From: Methanomethylovorans hollandica DSM 15978
GTDB taxonomy: Archaea; Halobacteriota; Methanosarcinia; Methanosarcinales; Methanosarcinaceae
Direction of reading: 5' to 3'
NCBI RefSeq assembly: GCF_000328665.1
Contig: NC_019977.1
Span: 62,001 to 126,000 of the forward strand
DNA: 64,000 bases
This document shows, piece after piece, positions 39,985 to 49,889 of the stretch. Every line of letters starts with the position of its first letter. Positions within the stretch are counted from its first letter, which is position 1. The notes under the pieces were generated by a model. It was given only the letters and a program-made list of their open reading frames with translations. It searched no databases and was not told the origin of the DNA. Made by a program: the position numbers and the translations under genes.

Positions 39985-42090
39985 TCAGGTGGTCACAGTT
40001 AACTTCGGCCTTTGAGCTGCATTGGACCATTCTGAGCTATAGAATGCAATGTAATTGCCGCTCTCTGTTCTGGCCTTCAGGAAGAATCCGGTGTTCTTGA
40101 ACTTACCGCTAACATATTCCTGCACCAGCTGAGTTACATCGAAGTCATAGTATCTGTTACCAGGTACTGTCTTGGCCGCGAATGTAAGAGATGCGTACGG
40201 TGTAGCACCCTGAGCCCTTCCGTTCTTGTCATACCAGTTTCCTCCTGCTGTGGTCCATTTTGTGCCAGATGCACGGTTGTTCCAGCTTACATACCTTGGA
40301 TCCCAGTCAGCTGCTGGTCTGTAGATCTCTACCACTGTGTTAGAAGTGCGGGTGGCACGTGCTGGGTAATACCAGTAAAGGGAGAGAGTAGCCTTGGATA
40401 TTTTATCTGTTTTTTTGTATTTACTCAGATCGAACATCATTAGATCCCTGCAACTAGCAGAATCCCTTCCAATGTCCATATAGTTGTTTTTGGAGAAAAC
40501 ACTAGTAGGAGATGAAGTCCGCAGGCCATTGTCATGGGTAGGGTATAAGACCGATCCTGCTGTGGATTTCGATGGTGTGCTGGTCTTAGATGTCGGAGTA
40601 GATGGTGTGGTCTTTGTTGCAGCTGGGGCAGTATTGGCCTTGTTGACAACCGTTGAACCACTCGAGGATGGGGCTACATTCGCGTTATTGCTCATTGTGA
40701 ACCCTCCGCCAGATGTATCCCCATTCTTATTGTTGGAAAAATCATTTTTCTGAACTATGAACGTCGCGTAGGATGGCTGTGTGTTCCATATACCCACTCC
40801 TGAGCCGCTGACTCCACTCATTCCATCATTGTTCTTTATGACATTGTTCCTCACATGGGTGGTAAACTTAGCCTTTTGCTGTGGAACTGAAGACCATGCA
40901 TACCATTTTATTGCAGCATTACCGCCATCATCGAATACATTATTCTCGATGATAGTGTTATCAAAGTTCTGCATTGTGATTGCTGCATTGGTATATCCGG
41001 TATTTGAAGCATGCTGTCCTACTTTTGTAAATGTATTGTGGTGTATATGGACGTTCTTTGCCCTTATGACATTATCACTATATGCTGCAAACATCCAGAT
41101 ACCTGAACCCCTTATGTTGTGTATCTTATTTTTATAGATCTCTATATTATTGAAGGACAAAGTACCTGATCTGCCGGTTTTATCTATCTCTATTGCCGGT
41201 CCTGTTGATGTGCCGCCCCCGTCAGAATAGAATGTATTGTCATGGACAGTAAAATCAGATACACCGCCGGATAATCTGCACGCACTATTTGTCCGTGTGA
41301 AGACCGTATTGTATGCAACTTCACCTTTACTAGAGTAAAGTATGTAAAAGGCATCATGCCCCATTTTGTATACATCATTATGGGTAAAATCGATGTTGCT
41401 GCCTCTCTTTATCTGTACACCATCATTGCAACCCCATTCAAGACGCATGTTGGATACTTCTATGTTATTTGAATTTTCAAAATCGATCAGATTATAATAT
41501 CCTCTTCCAAAAGAAACACCCTGACTTTCGCTGTTCCCATCTATAGTAAAACCAGTGATCACGATATTCTTTGCTCCGGTATCACCCCGGATCATTGGAA
41601 CACCGCTGGACCAACCTGCCTTTGGAACAAGTTTTATTTCAGCAGTGGAGTCACCTGTGAGTTTTGTGTTTGAGCCGATTTTAAGAGTGCTATCTATCCA
41701 GTATGTATTTGGACCCCTTAGATGTACAGTACCGCCACCAGTACTTTTTACGTATGCAAGTGCTTTATTTATTTCAACATGATCATTTGTTCCGTCACAA
41801 ATGTAATCGCCACTTCCGCTCGCAGCAACATTTGCATTTGCTGCTGAAGATAGACCGGATCCGGCTATTGAAAAACACAGGAAACAAAATACTAATCCAA
41901 GGACGGAAATAGATATTTTTTTAAAGGTGGTGTTGTTTTTATTTTTAGAGAAATTGTATTTTGTAGAGAAAGTAGCTGCTGTTGAGTATACATAATTGCT
42001 CAACCATAAAGCAATTAACAACACATGGCGTGATTTGGCCCATCTATGGGCGCTAAATTTTTCGAAACCCTTAAAACATATATTATCCAT
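39985..42090 (-). CDS. secreted beta-helix protein with C-terminal DNRLRE domain (disaggregatase-like)
   Basis: 701 residues. A hydrophobic signal helix (ISISVLGLVFCFLCFSIAG, about 59-77) ends near SSAANANVAASG. An unusual 55-residue stretch precedes it, so the true start may be a later codon. Residues about 90-470 form a right-handed parallel beta-helix with repeated N-x-x-I-xx-N turns (NIVITGFTIDGNS, NIEVSNMRLEWG, DFTVHDNTFYSDGG, NVHIHHNTFTKVG, NTIIENNVFDDGG). A Thr/Ser/Pro linker leads to a DNRLRE-type domain (LMMFDLSKYKKTDKISKATLSLYWY ... DFDVTQLVQEYVSG). This architecture matches Methanosarcina disaggregatase and relatives, which act on the methanochondroitin matrix. Polysaccharide binding or cleavage outside the cell is the likely role. 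Confidence 0.88.
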   Translation of the reverse strand: MDNICFKGFEKFSAHRWAKSRHVLLIALWLSNYVYSTAATFSTKYNFSKNKNNTTFKKISISVLGLVFCFLCFSIAGSGLSSAANANVAASGSGDYICDGTNDHVEINKALAYVKSTGGGTVHLRGPNTYWIDSTLKIGSNTKLTGDSTAEIKLVPKAGWSSGVPMIRGDTGAKNIVITGFTIDGNSESQGVSFGRGYYNLIDFENSNNIEVSNMRLEWGCNDGVQIKRGSNIDFTHNDVYKMGHDAFYILYSSKGEVAYNTVFTRTNSACRLSGGVSDFTVHDNTFYSDGGGTSTGPAIEIDKTGRSGTLSFNNIEIYKNKIHNIRGSGIWMFAAYSDNVIRAKNVHIHHNTFTKVGQHASNTGYTNAAITMQNFDNTIIENNVFDDGGNAAIKWYAWSSVPQQKAKFTTHVRNNVIKNNDGMSGVSGSGVGIWNTQPSYATFIVQKNDFSNNKNGDTSGGGFTMSNNANVAPSSSGSTVVNKANTAPAATKTTPSTPTSKTSTPSKSTAGSVLYPTHDNGLRTSSPTSVFSKNNYMDIGRDSASCRDLMMFDLSKYKKTDKISKATLSLYWYYPARATRTSNTVVEIYRPAADWDPRYVSWNNRASGTKWTTAGGNWYDKNGRAQGATPYASLTFAAKTVPGNRYYDFDVTQLVQEYVSGKFKNTGFFLKARTESGNYIAFYSSEWSNAAQRPKLTVTT

Positions 42091-42811
42091 ATTTACACCT
42101 CTGTTTTTTTATTGGAATTATTTTGTATAATCAGTAACAACTTATTTTTGAGAGAACAGATCCAAGCGTGAACAAATATCTATGATCATGATAGATGCAG
42201 TAATGAAATCCATTCTATCATTTATTATCCTATGAGAGCTGCAATTTGGGAAACTACAACTTACAGATATCAAATATTGTTGTGCTGATCATTCAATTAT
42301 CAACAAACGTTTTTGGAGTGAATTCGGATTAGGTTTGAGGTATATAAACATACTTATTCACAATAAATGCTAAAACACCTTATATTTTAAAATCATGCCT
42401 TAATAGGGGATTAAAGTAGATTCTAAATTGAAAAAAAGACTAAATGCCCTTAATTCTTTGATATACTTTCTTTCTGTTTGATTAAAATCATATGAATGAA
42501 GTATCTAACATTTACCATACCAAAAATAATGGAAAAAAGGAATCTTTGAAGCTGGGTAAGGAAACCCACATGAACTTATTAATACAAACAGTCTTACAAG
42601 GTATTTCAAATTGAATTTGATAGCTTTATATGAATCAATATGGGAAAATATTTGTTTTTAAAGTTTTATCAACTATAATAAAGCATTATAAAGTATTAAA
42701 TCAATGTTTATTCAACAATATATGTAGCAATTTAAATCATTTATACAAATTTATTCCATTAATAGTCACTAACATATTATTATATTTAATGGATAATGTA
42801 TACTAATTTTG
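42091..42811. other. AT-rich gene-poor region
   Basis: About 720 nt with no convincing ORF, RNA or repeat. It is upstream of the beta-helix gene and probably holds its promoter. Several TATA-like strings occur but none can be assigned. Confidence 0.4.
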
Positions 42812-42919
42812 GTGGAGCATCATCTTTCTTCAAAAGAATTGCTTAAATGGATTAAGTCATTAGAAAAAGACAAGATCATGCTTCAGCATCTCTATTTTTT
42901 TAATCATTTATATACAGGT
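42812..42919 (+). pseudogene. N-terminal scrap of an IS630-like transposase
   Basis: A plus-strand frame reads VEHHLSSKELLKWIKSLEKD and then KIMLQHLYFFNHLYTG. This resembles the helix-turn-helix start of IS630-type transposases. It loses similarity at about 42920 where an oppositely oriented relic begins. The catalytic part is absent. Confidence 0.4.
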
Positions 42920-42920
42920 C

Positions 42921-43060
42921 TCATATTGAAGATTCAAAACTTCGGTGACACTTTTTTCCAAACAACATAAGACATGCAATATCTAACAATCCTTTGAAAA
43001 TCATATTAAGACGTTCATATCTGTTCAAATCCTCGCAATAGCATTCAGGGCGACAGTACT
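42921..43060 (-). pseudogene. C-terminal scrap of a DDE transposase
   Basis: The minus-strand frame ends PECYCEDLNRYERLNMIF then KGLLDIACLMLFGKKCH before a stop at 42921. The NRYERLN...FKGLLDIACLM pattern looks like the tail of a methanogen IS transposase. The upstream part is missing. Together with the fragment at 42812 it marks this region as an IS graveyard. Confidence 0.4.
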
Positions 43061-43280
43061 ATAGTTTTGGTATAGGCTCACTGATTTCTTTGTAACAATA
43101 AATTCAATTAATAAGCCTTAAATACGACATAGTATTTTTACAATGGGTATGTGCTATTTGTTGGCGCAAACAGTTTCATTTTATCTATAAAAAGAATGCA
43201 AAAAGGTATGTACTGTTCCTCCTAAAACGAGATTGATACCTCAAACACATATTCTAGTGAGGTAGCAGGAGGTCATCTTA

Positions 43281-44692
43281 GTGTCTGCTTCAATGGTGGG
43301 AATGAGTTTTCTTGTACTTGGTGTGTTTTTGCTCCTCGGGAAATGGATACGAGTAATGTCTCTATCCCTTCAAAAACTCTTCATACCCAGTTCACTTATA
43401 GGGGGATTTCTTGCTTTGTTCCTTGGTCCTGAGGTTCTGGGCACCACTGTTTCATGGACTGGCTATTACGGTCCTTCTCTCTAACGGTATATTCCCACAG
43501 GAGATGCTTGATGTATGGAGAACCTTGCCAGGACTTTTTATCAATGTAATATTTGCTACGCTTTTTCTGGGAAAGAAGATACCCGGTATCCGCGAGATGT
43601 GGTTAATAGCAGGACCTCAGGTTGCCTACGGGCAAACCATAGCATGGGGACAATATGTATTTGGAATACTGGTAATCATCGTTGTCCTAAGCCCGGTGTT
43701 TGGAATAGATCCTATGGCAGGTGCACTTCTAGAAATATCTTTTGAAGGAGGGCACGGTACCGCAGCAGGCATGGCTGCGACTTTCGAGGAACTGGGATTT
43801 GCAGAAGCAGGTGATCTAGCACTCGGTCTTGCGACAGTGGGTATCCTTTTTGGTGTTGTGATGGGTATATTGATCCTTAACTATGGGGTAAGGACTGGTA
43901 AAACAGAAGTATTGCAAAGGACATCCTAGATAGCCTTTGATGAGAAAAAGCAGGCCGATATCATTGATTTTGCTGCAAGGGAATCTGCCGGGAAGATCAC
44001 TACGAGACCTGAATCAATTGAACCTCTATCTCTCCATTTTCCTTACGTTGGAGTTGCCATAGGTATCGGTTATATTATTCTGCAGCTTTTGATTCAGTTA
44101 GAAGAGATCACATGGGGAAAAATCACAGGTATACATTTGCTTACCTACGTTCCTCTCTTTCCTCTGGCAATGATTGGAGGTATCATCCTGCAGGTGTTCC
44201 TTGAAAGGTTTGATGTGTACCAGACTCTGGACAGAAATCTCATGATGAGGATACAGGGTCTCTCTCTGGATATATTGATAACCAGTGCCATTGCGACCTT
44301 GTCCCTTACAGTGATCGGTAATAATCTGATGCCTTCATCATACTTGCATTTGTAGGGATAATTTGGAATCTGGTAGGATTTATGTTCCTTGGACCTAGGA
44401 TGATGCCATCCTATTGGTTTGAAAGGAGCATAGGCAATTTCGGGCAGTCTATGGGAATGACAGCAAGCGGTCTTTTACTCATGAGGATTGCTGATCCTGA
44501 TAACAGATCTCCTGCTCTCGAAGGATTCGGATATAAACAACTCCTCTTTGAGCCAATGTGGGTGGTGGTGTATTTACTGCAGCTTCTGTTCCTTTAATAT
44601 TCTACTTTGGTCCGATGCCTATGCTTATTCTGACAGCTATCATCATGTTATTCTGGCTCTTATTGGGACTCTTCTACTTCGGGAAAAAATGA
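43281..44692 (+). pseudogene. broken glutamate:Na+ symporter (GltS/ESS family)
   Basis: Joined over frames, this reads as a multi-helix membrane transporter. Parts are MSASMVGMSFLVLGVFLLLG, SSLIGGFLALFLGPEVLG, then after a shift near 43486 LPGLFINVIFATLFLGKK. GPQVAYGQTIAWGQYV and EGGHGTAAGMAATFEELGF follow; both are typical of the ESS family. An in-frame TAG occurs at 43927-43929 between TEVLQRTS and IAFDEKKQADII. Further shifts lie near 44340 and 44575 before the final LGLFYFGKK and TGA at 44690. At least three frameshifts plus a stop mean it is not functional. The TAG is unlikely to be pyrrolysine because the frameshifts already break the gene. Confidence 0.8.
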
Positions 44693-45053
44693 CAATGATG
44701 ATCTACAGCGCGGTATGACCTCGAATACACCAATAGATGTTCCATCAATAATTTCGCACTGTGTTCAGTGTAAAGCTCACCAATATCCCTCACTACCCAA
44801 TCATTTCAAGGTTTTCATTGTGAAAACACTTTACCGTCTTGAAAAAGTGTTTCAGGGACAAATATTAGAAACATAGAATTCAACAGCAATGATTAGAATT
44901 ACAATTCCAATCTTTTGAGTCCAAAATTATGGCACTAAACTTTTTTGTGAATGACTGAGATAAAATGATCAAGGTTTATGCCAAGTCTAACTCTTAAAAA
45001 AAGTAAGTAGAAGTTTATTTTTGATCATAAACTTCTACATCTTTACATGGAAA
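44693..45053. other. intergenic region after the symporter relic
   Basis: About 360 nt without a recognisable gene. A loose inverted repeat, AAAACACTTTACC near 44823 with AAAAAGTGTTTC near 44840, is present. It may serve as transcription end for the convergent surface-protein gene. Confidence 0.35.
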
Positions 45054-47774
45054 TCAGTTCCATTTACCTGCAAACGGGGTCACGCCTTCCCAGCCAAGAC
45101 CGATCACTTCATATCCGGAATCTGTCTGGATCAGGAAATTATGTCCCAGTCTGTTATATATGCCAAGTTCAATGGTGTTGTCTCCATTCCAATCACCTAC
45201 GATTGGTTCGGTACCTGCCCAGCCAAATCCTGCAATGTCAGGAGAGTTGGTATTGGTGTTCCATAGAGCCCAGGTACCTTCATTGTTGTATACACCAACT
45301 TCTTCAGCACCGTCTCCGTTCCAGTCTCCAACTACATGGGAAACTCCCTGCCATCCCAGACCAATGACTTCGTATCCGGAGTCTGTCTGGATCAGGAAAT
45401 TATTACCGTCGGTGTTGTAGATACCCACTTCAGTAGCGCCGTCTCCATTCCAGTCACCTACAACGGGTACTGTATTTGCCCAGCCGAAACCAATGATCTT
45501 AGCACCATCAGCACTGTTGCTGGTTGTGTTCCATAGGGCCCAGGTGCCTGCGTTGTCATATACACCGACCTCATCGGTACCGTCTCCATTCCAGTCACCT
45601 ATGACAGGTGTCACTCCAGGCCAGCCAAGACCAAGAACTTCATATCCGGAGTCTGTCTGGATCAGGAAATTGTTTCCAGCTGTGTTGTACACACCTAGTT
45701 CTTTAACTCCATCTCCATCCCAGTCACCTACTATGGGTTCAGTACCTGCCCAGCCGAATCCCACAACATCTGCGGCATTAGTGTTAGTGTTCCATAGTGC
45801 CCATGTGCCCTCGTTGTTGTAAACTCCTACGGTATCGTTTGTTTCATTCGCCTCATCTGGATACAGTCTTAAAGTAACAAGACCATTGTTGAAATCGGCG
45901 ACATATACATAATTACCTTCTACAGCGACACTATATGCAAAACCAGGTGTGTTGTATCTTCCAGCCTCAGTTGGTGTTGCAGGGTTTGTGATATCCAGGA
46001 TTACAAGTCCGCTGCTATCATCTGCAATAAATGCATGATTTCCTGATATTACTACATCCTGTGCAAAACCGGTGTCATACCTGCCCACAAGTGTTGGAGA
46101 AGCAGGATTCACGACATTCAGGATTACAACTCCTTCACCGCCATCAGCAACATATACATAATTACCCTCTACAGCGACTCCGTATGCATGTCCAGTAGTG
46201 TTGTAACTGCCTATGGGTGTTGCTAAGATCGGATTAGTAACATCCATGATTACAAGACCAGCATCTCCGTCTGCTATGTATGCATAATTGCCTTCTACAG
46301 CAACATCTTCTGCATTTCCTGCAGTATCATAACTGTTTCTGGCCACTGGTGCAGCCGGATTTGAAATGTCTACAGTCACAAGTCCACTGCTATTAAGCGC
46401 AACGTATGCATAATTTCCTGATATTGCAATGCCAAATGCCTGACCAAATGTAGCAAGATTGCCTGCGAGCCTTGGTGTAGTCGGATCAGTTATGTCTACA
46501 ACTACAAGACCACTTCTTCCATCAGCAACATATGCATGGTTTCCTGAAATAGCGACATCGTGTCCATATCCCGTGGTAATATAACTGCCTGCGCTGGTTG
46601 GTGCAGCTGGATTACTTATATCTACTACCATAAGGCCCATGAAACCATTGGCCACGTATGCATGATTGCCCGATATGGCCACTCCATTTGCAAATCCTGA
46701 AGTGGTACTGTAAAGACCTACTCTGTTTGGACTTGATGGGCTTGTAACGTCCAGAACTGCAAGACCACTTCTACCGTAGGCTACATAAGCATAGTTTCCT
46801 GATACATCAACACAATAAGCATTTGAAGCGTCAATGTTATGTGTTCCTGTAGGAACTGGTGATTCCGGGTTCGTGATATCTACTATTACAAGTCCGTTTA
46901 TTCCGTCTGCTATGTATGTATGGTTACCTGATACGGTTACGTATGTTGCAAAACCATTGGTTTCATAAATTGTTGCAAGGCTTGGTGCTGCCTTATTTGC
47001 AACATTGATGATTGCAAGTCCATTTGTCCCGTCAGCTACGTATGCATAGTTTCCTGATACGGCAACGTCTGTTGCAACTCCGTCAGTATCCAAGGACCCT
47101 GCAAGTACTGGTATATTTGGATTTGTTATATCAATTATCACAAGGCCTGTGCTACCATCTGCAACATATGCATAGTTGTCTCTTATATCAACTTTATATG
47201 CATAACCAGAAGTATTATAGGTTCCTAAGCGGACCGGTTCTTCTGGATTTGTTATATCCACAACTACAAGGCCTCTGACGCCACTGGCTAAGTATGCATA
47301 ATTGCCTGATATCGCAACACCGGATCCGAATATGGAACCAGAAGTTCCTGAAATAGTTGGTGCTGCCGGGTTAGTGATATTCACTATTGTCAGGCCATTT
47401 TGTCCATTTGCCACATATGCATAATTTCCTGATATGACAATGTTGTTGACCAGTGATGGAGTGGTAACCCTTCCTACTTCTACAGGATTGGCAGTATCAG
47501 TCATATCCACTATCATCATGTCCTGTCCTTGACCGACATATGAATAATTACCGTTTACAACAGCTGTGGCAACGCTCCCTCCTCGGTGGGCGACGAAATC
47601 CTCTCCTTCTGGTGTCAGAAGGGAATTGGTTATAATATTAGTATCATAGGTATTTTCATTATATTGACTTACAAAATCTATTTTGAGTTCCTCAGCTGCA
47701 CTGATCCCCGGGATCATCAGCATTAAAATTACTGCGACTCCTAAATAGATCGATCCACTTAACTTGAGTTGCAT
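45054..47774 (-). CDS. secreted LVIVD-repeat protein with C-terminal FG-GAP/VCBS-like repeats
   Basis: 906 residues. Strong GGAGGG site before the ATG. The signal peptide covers about residues 1-27 (LGVAVILMLMIPGISAAEE). Thirteen LVIVD repeats of about 42 residues follow (for example LVVVDITNPEEP, LVIIDITNPNIP, LMVVDISNPAAP), each with SGNYAYVAxG, forming one or two beta-propellers. The last about 270 residues hold six modules of about 44 residues in an alternating A/B pattern: GTWALWNTNTN...GFGWAGTEP and NNFLIQTDSGYEVIGLGW. Each ends VGDWNGDGxxEVGVY, a calcium-binding DxDxDG-like loop. No membrane anchor or PGF-type sorting signal is present at the C-terminus. A secreted or cell-wall adhesion role is inferred. 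Confidence 0.9.
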   Translation of the reverse strand: MQLKLSGSIYLGVAVILMLMIPGISAAEELKIDFVSQYNENTYDTNIITNSLLTPEGEDFVAHRGGSVATAVVNGNYSYVGQGQDMMIVDMTDTANPVEVGRVTTPSLVNNIVISGNYAYVANGQNGLTIVNITNPAAPTISGTSGSIFGSGVAISGNYAYLASGVRGLVVVDITNPEEPVRLGTYNTSGYAYKVDIRDNYAYVADGSTGLVIIDITNPNIPVLAGSLDTDGVATDVAVSGNYAYVADGTNGLAIINVANKAAPSLATIYETNGFATYVTVSGNHTYIADGINGLVIVDITNPESPVPTGTHNIDASNAYCVDVSGNYAYVAYGRSGLAVLDVTSPSSPNRVGLYSTTSGFANGVAISGNHAYVANGFMGLMVVDISNPAAPTSAGSYITTGYGHDVAISGNHAYVADGRSGLVVVDITDPTTPRLAGNLATFGQAFGIAISGNYAYVALNSSGLVTVDISNPAAPVARNSYDTAGNAEDVAVEGNYAYIADGDAGLVIMDVTNPILATPIGSYNTTGHAYGVAVEGNYVYVADGGEGVVILNVVNPASPTLVGRYDTGFAQDVVISGNHAFIADDSSGLVILDITNPATPTEAGRYNTPGFAYSVAVEGNYVYVADFNNGLVTLRLYPDEANETNDTVGVYNNEGTWALWNTNTNAADVVGFGWAGTEPIVGDWDGDGVKELGVYNTAGNNFLIQTDSGYEVLGLGWPGVTPVIGDWNGDGTDEVGVYDNAGTWALWNTTSNSADGAKIIGFGWANTVPVVGDWNGDGATEVGIYNTDGNNFLIQTDSGYEVIGLGWQGVSHVVGDWNGDGAEEVGVYNNEGTWALWNTNTNSPDIAGFGWAGTEPIVGDWNGDNTIELGIYNRLGHNFLIQTDSGYEVIGLGWEGVTPFAGKWN

Positions 47775-48339
47775 TTTATCCCTCCAGGTTTATTGTTCTA
47801 TCAGCAAATTGATTTTCAGATACCTTTTTGTTATAGGTATTTTAGTTTATTATGGCATGCTTTCTTTAATAGAAAGCATAATGCTATCTCTCCTATGTGT
47901 GAGCATGGATCGAAAAGCTTCTTTGAAGCATTTCGTCCTTCTGAAAATGATACTTACGACCGCTTGAAACAATTATCGCTACGATCAGAAGTACAACAGG
48001 AATACAAAACCTGTTTTTGCATGATCGATTCCACTTTTATTTTTAATACTCCGCCTCTGAATGGAGCTTTACTCATATATAAGTATATGCCTTTTTTATA
48101 TGCCTGCCCTTAGTATTTAAAAAGAGTGGTGTGAATAAAGTATGTAAATATTACTAATTTTTGCTACCAGATCCACACTTTAATATAACTTTAATATATC
48201 TTGTATGTCTGTCATATGTCAAAAACAAGATATGGGTCTGTGATCCCAGTAATAAATTATTGTTGCTCAGATCTCACATAATTCTTTATAATTTCATGTA
48301 TAATTTCATGTGATAAAATAAATACATAGGTGATCATCT
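47775..48339. other. intergenic region with a perfect hairpin
   Basis: 565 nt between divergent genes with no recognisable ORF product. ATGCTTTCT-TTAAT-AGAAAGCAT (47857-47879) is a perfect 9-bp hairpin about 85 nt upstream of the surface-protein gene. TATA-like sequences near 48180-48200 and 48290 could serve the plus-strand gene. Confidence 0.4.
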
Positions 48340-49575
48340 TTGCTCAGATTGTACAATAGCATGACGCAGGTTCTTGAAGTATTTATACCACATGAGAATG
48401 GAAAAGTAAAGATGTTCACATGTGGTCCATCTATCTACCAGCCAGCACATCTGGGGAATTACCGTACATTTCTTTTTGAAGACATTCTTTTACGCTATCT
48501 GGAATTCTCCGGGTATAATGTGGAAAGGACTCTCAATTTCACAGATATCGAGGATAAGACTATAATTGAGGCAAAGAAGAACCTTACAGGTATTTTCACT
48601 CTTACTAACAGTTGTGCTGCCAAATTCTTTATGGATATTGCTGATCTTGAGATTAAAAAACCCACATACAATCCCAGATCTTCTACTTCAGTGGAGATGG
48701 CTGTAAAAATAATCGAAAGGTTACTGCAGAATGGACACGCTTATTGGCATAAAGGGAACGTTTATTTTGATATACGTTCCGTCAAAGATTTTGGAAAACT
48801 GAGCCATCTTAAAAGTTCTGACTGGCCTGCAAAGATAAGGCGTTTTCACAGAGACACCTATCCGGGTAATAACTGGAACATAGGTGATTTTATTCTCTGG
48901 CATGGGCATCGCACTGAAGAGGGTTTATCCTGGGAGTCACCTTTGGGAAGGGGCAGACCTTCGTGGAACATCCAGGACCCTGCAATGCTATGTGATACAC
49001 TCGGTCCCACAGTTGATATCTGGTGTGGCGGTGAAGATAATATTGTAAGGCATCACGATTACAATATAGCGGTAATGGAATCCGTTACTGGAAAAAAACT
49101 TTCCAGTTACTGGTTGCACGGTGCCCATTTATTAGTTGAAGGAAAGAAAATGTCCAAGAGCAGGGGTAATGTCATTTATCCGGAAAACTTGCTTACAAAT
49201 GGCTATTCCGGAAAAGAGATACGTTTTTTCCTTATATATGGTCATTATAGGGAGCGTTTGAACTTTACCTCAAAGTCTATGGAACAAAAGGCTCAGCGTT
49301 TAAGGGATCTTCTAGTGATCATAGACAAACTGAAGAAGACATCGCCACTTAAAAACCTGGAAAACAACACAGCCTCAGAAATAATAAAAGAAATGATTCC
49401 TATATTTAACAGCCACATGGATAATGATCTTGATGTGCTTTCGGCTTTTGACAGTCTGGAAGGTGCAATCGTAAAACTTGGTTATATGCAGGATCAAGGA
49501 AAGATAGGAAAAAGAAATATTGAAGATATCATGTTTTCTCTTGCACAGATCAATACAGTACTAAAAGTGTTGTGA
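48340..49575 (+). CDS. cysteinyl-tRNA synthetase paralogue lacking zinc ligands and anticodon domain
   Basis: 411 residues from TTG 48340, with AGGTGATC upstream. The catalytic core is CysRS-like: FTCGPSIYQPAHLGNYRTFLFEDILLRYL, LNFTDIEDKTI, DFILWHGHRTEEGLSWESPLGRGRPSWNIQD, and KMSKSRGN. The four zinc ligands of E. coli CysRS (C28, C209, H234, E238) correspond to C28, D213, H238 and N242 here, so two of four are changed. The zinc binds the thiol of the substrate cysteine, so another substrate or no aminoacylation is likely. The usual C-terminal anticodon-binding region is mostly absent. Relatives of this type include cysteine ligases acting on non-tRNA acceptors (for example MshC). No function is assigned. 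Confidence 0.85.
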   Translation: MLRLYNSMTQVLEVFIPHENGKVKMFTCGPSIYQPAHLGNYRTFLFEDILLRYLEFSGYNVERTLNFTDIEDKTIIEAKKNLTGIFTLTNSCAAKFFMDIADLEIKKPTYNPRSSTSVEMAVKIIERLLQNGHAYWHKGNVYFDIRSVKDFGKLSHLKSSDWPAKIRRFHRDTYPGNNWNIGDFILWHGHRTEEGLSWESPLGRGRPSWNIQDPAMLCDTLGPTVDIWCGGEDNIVRHHDYNIAVMESVTGKKLSSYWLHGAHLLVEGKKMSKSRGNVIYPENLLTNGYSGKEIRFFLIYGHYRERLNFTSKSMEQKAQRLRDLLVIIDKLKKTSPLKNLENNTASEIIKEMIPIFNSHMDNDLDVLSAFDSLEGAIVKLGYMQDQGKIGKRNIEDIMFSLAQINTVLKVL

Positions 49576-49889
49576 TATTGTATAGACCCGGGCTGTATCA
49601 AGTTCTTTCTTCGTGGGTGACTTCCCAAAAATGCATAAACATGAAAATGTACTTAACTCTTAACAAAATGTACTGAACATTAAACCCATTTTTTCAGATA
49701 TACTGTATAATATGTGTATATGTTGAATGATCTCGATAAATACTCTAACCATCGGTTTATCGCTAGAAATGTACTGCATCGAATGCACAAAGCGATATTT
49801 ATTTCAAAGATATATGGACCTGTAAGGAAGGAACCAGAATTCATTAAAATAATCGAATACAGGATTCTTTTAATCGGTGTGTTAAATTT
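49576..49889. other. intergenic region between the CysRS paralogue and tRNA-Arg
   Basis: About 310 nt. A plus-strand frame from 49714 to 49911 could encode a 65-residue basic peptide (MYMLNDLDKYSNHRFIARNV at the start). It has no recognised relatives and no clear ribosome-binding site, so I do not call it a gene. Confidence 0.35.

Noticed and set aside
43927-43929. In-frame TAG as pyrrolysine in the symporter gene
   Set aside because: Several frameshifts in the same gene show decay; the family has no known Pyl residue.
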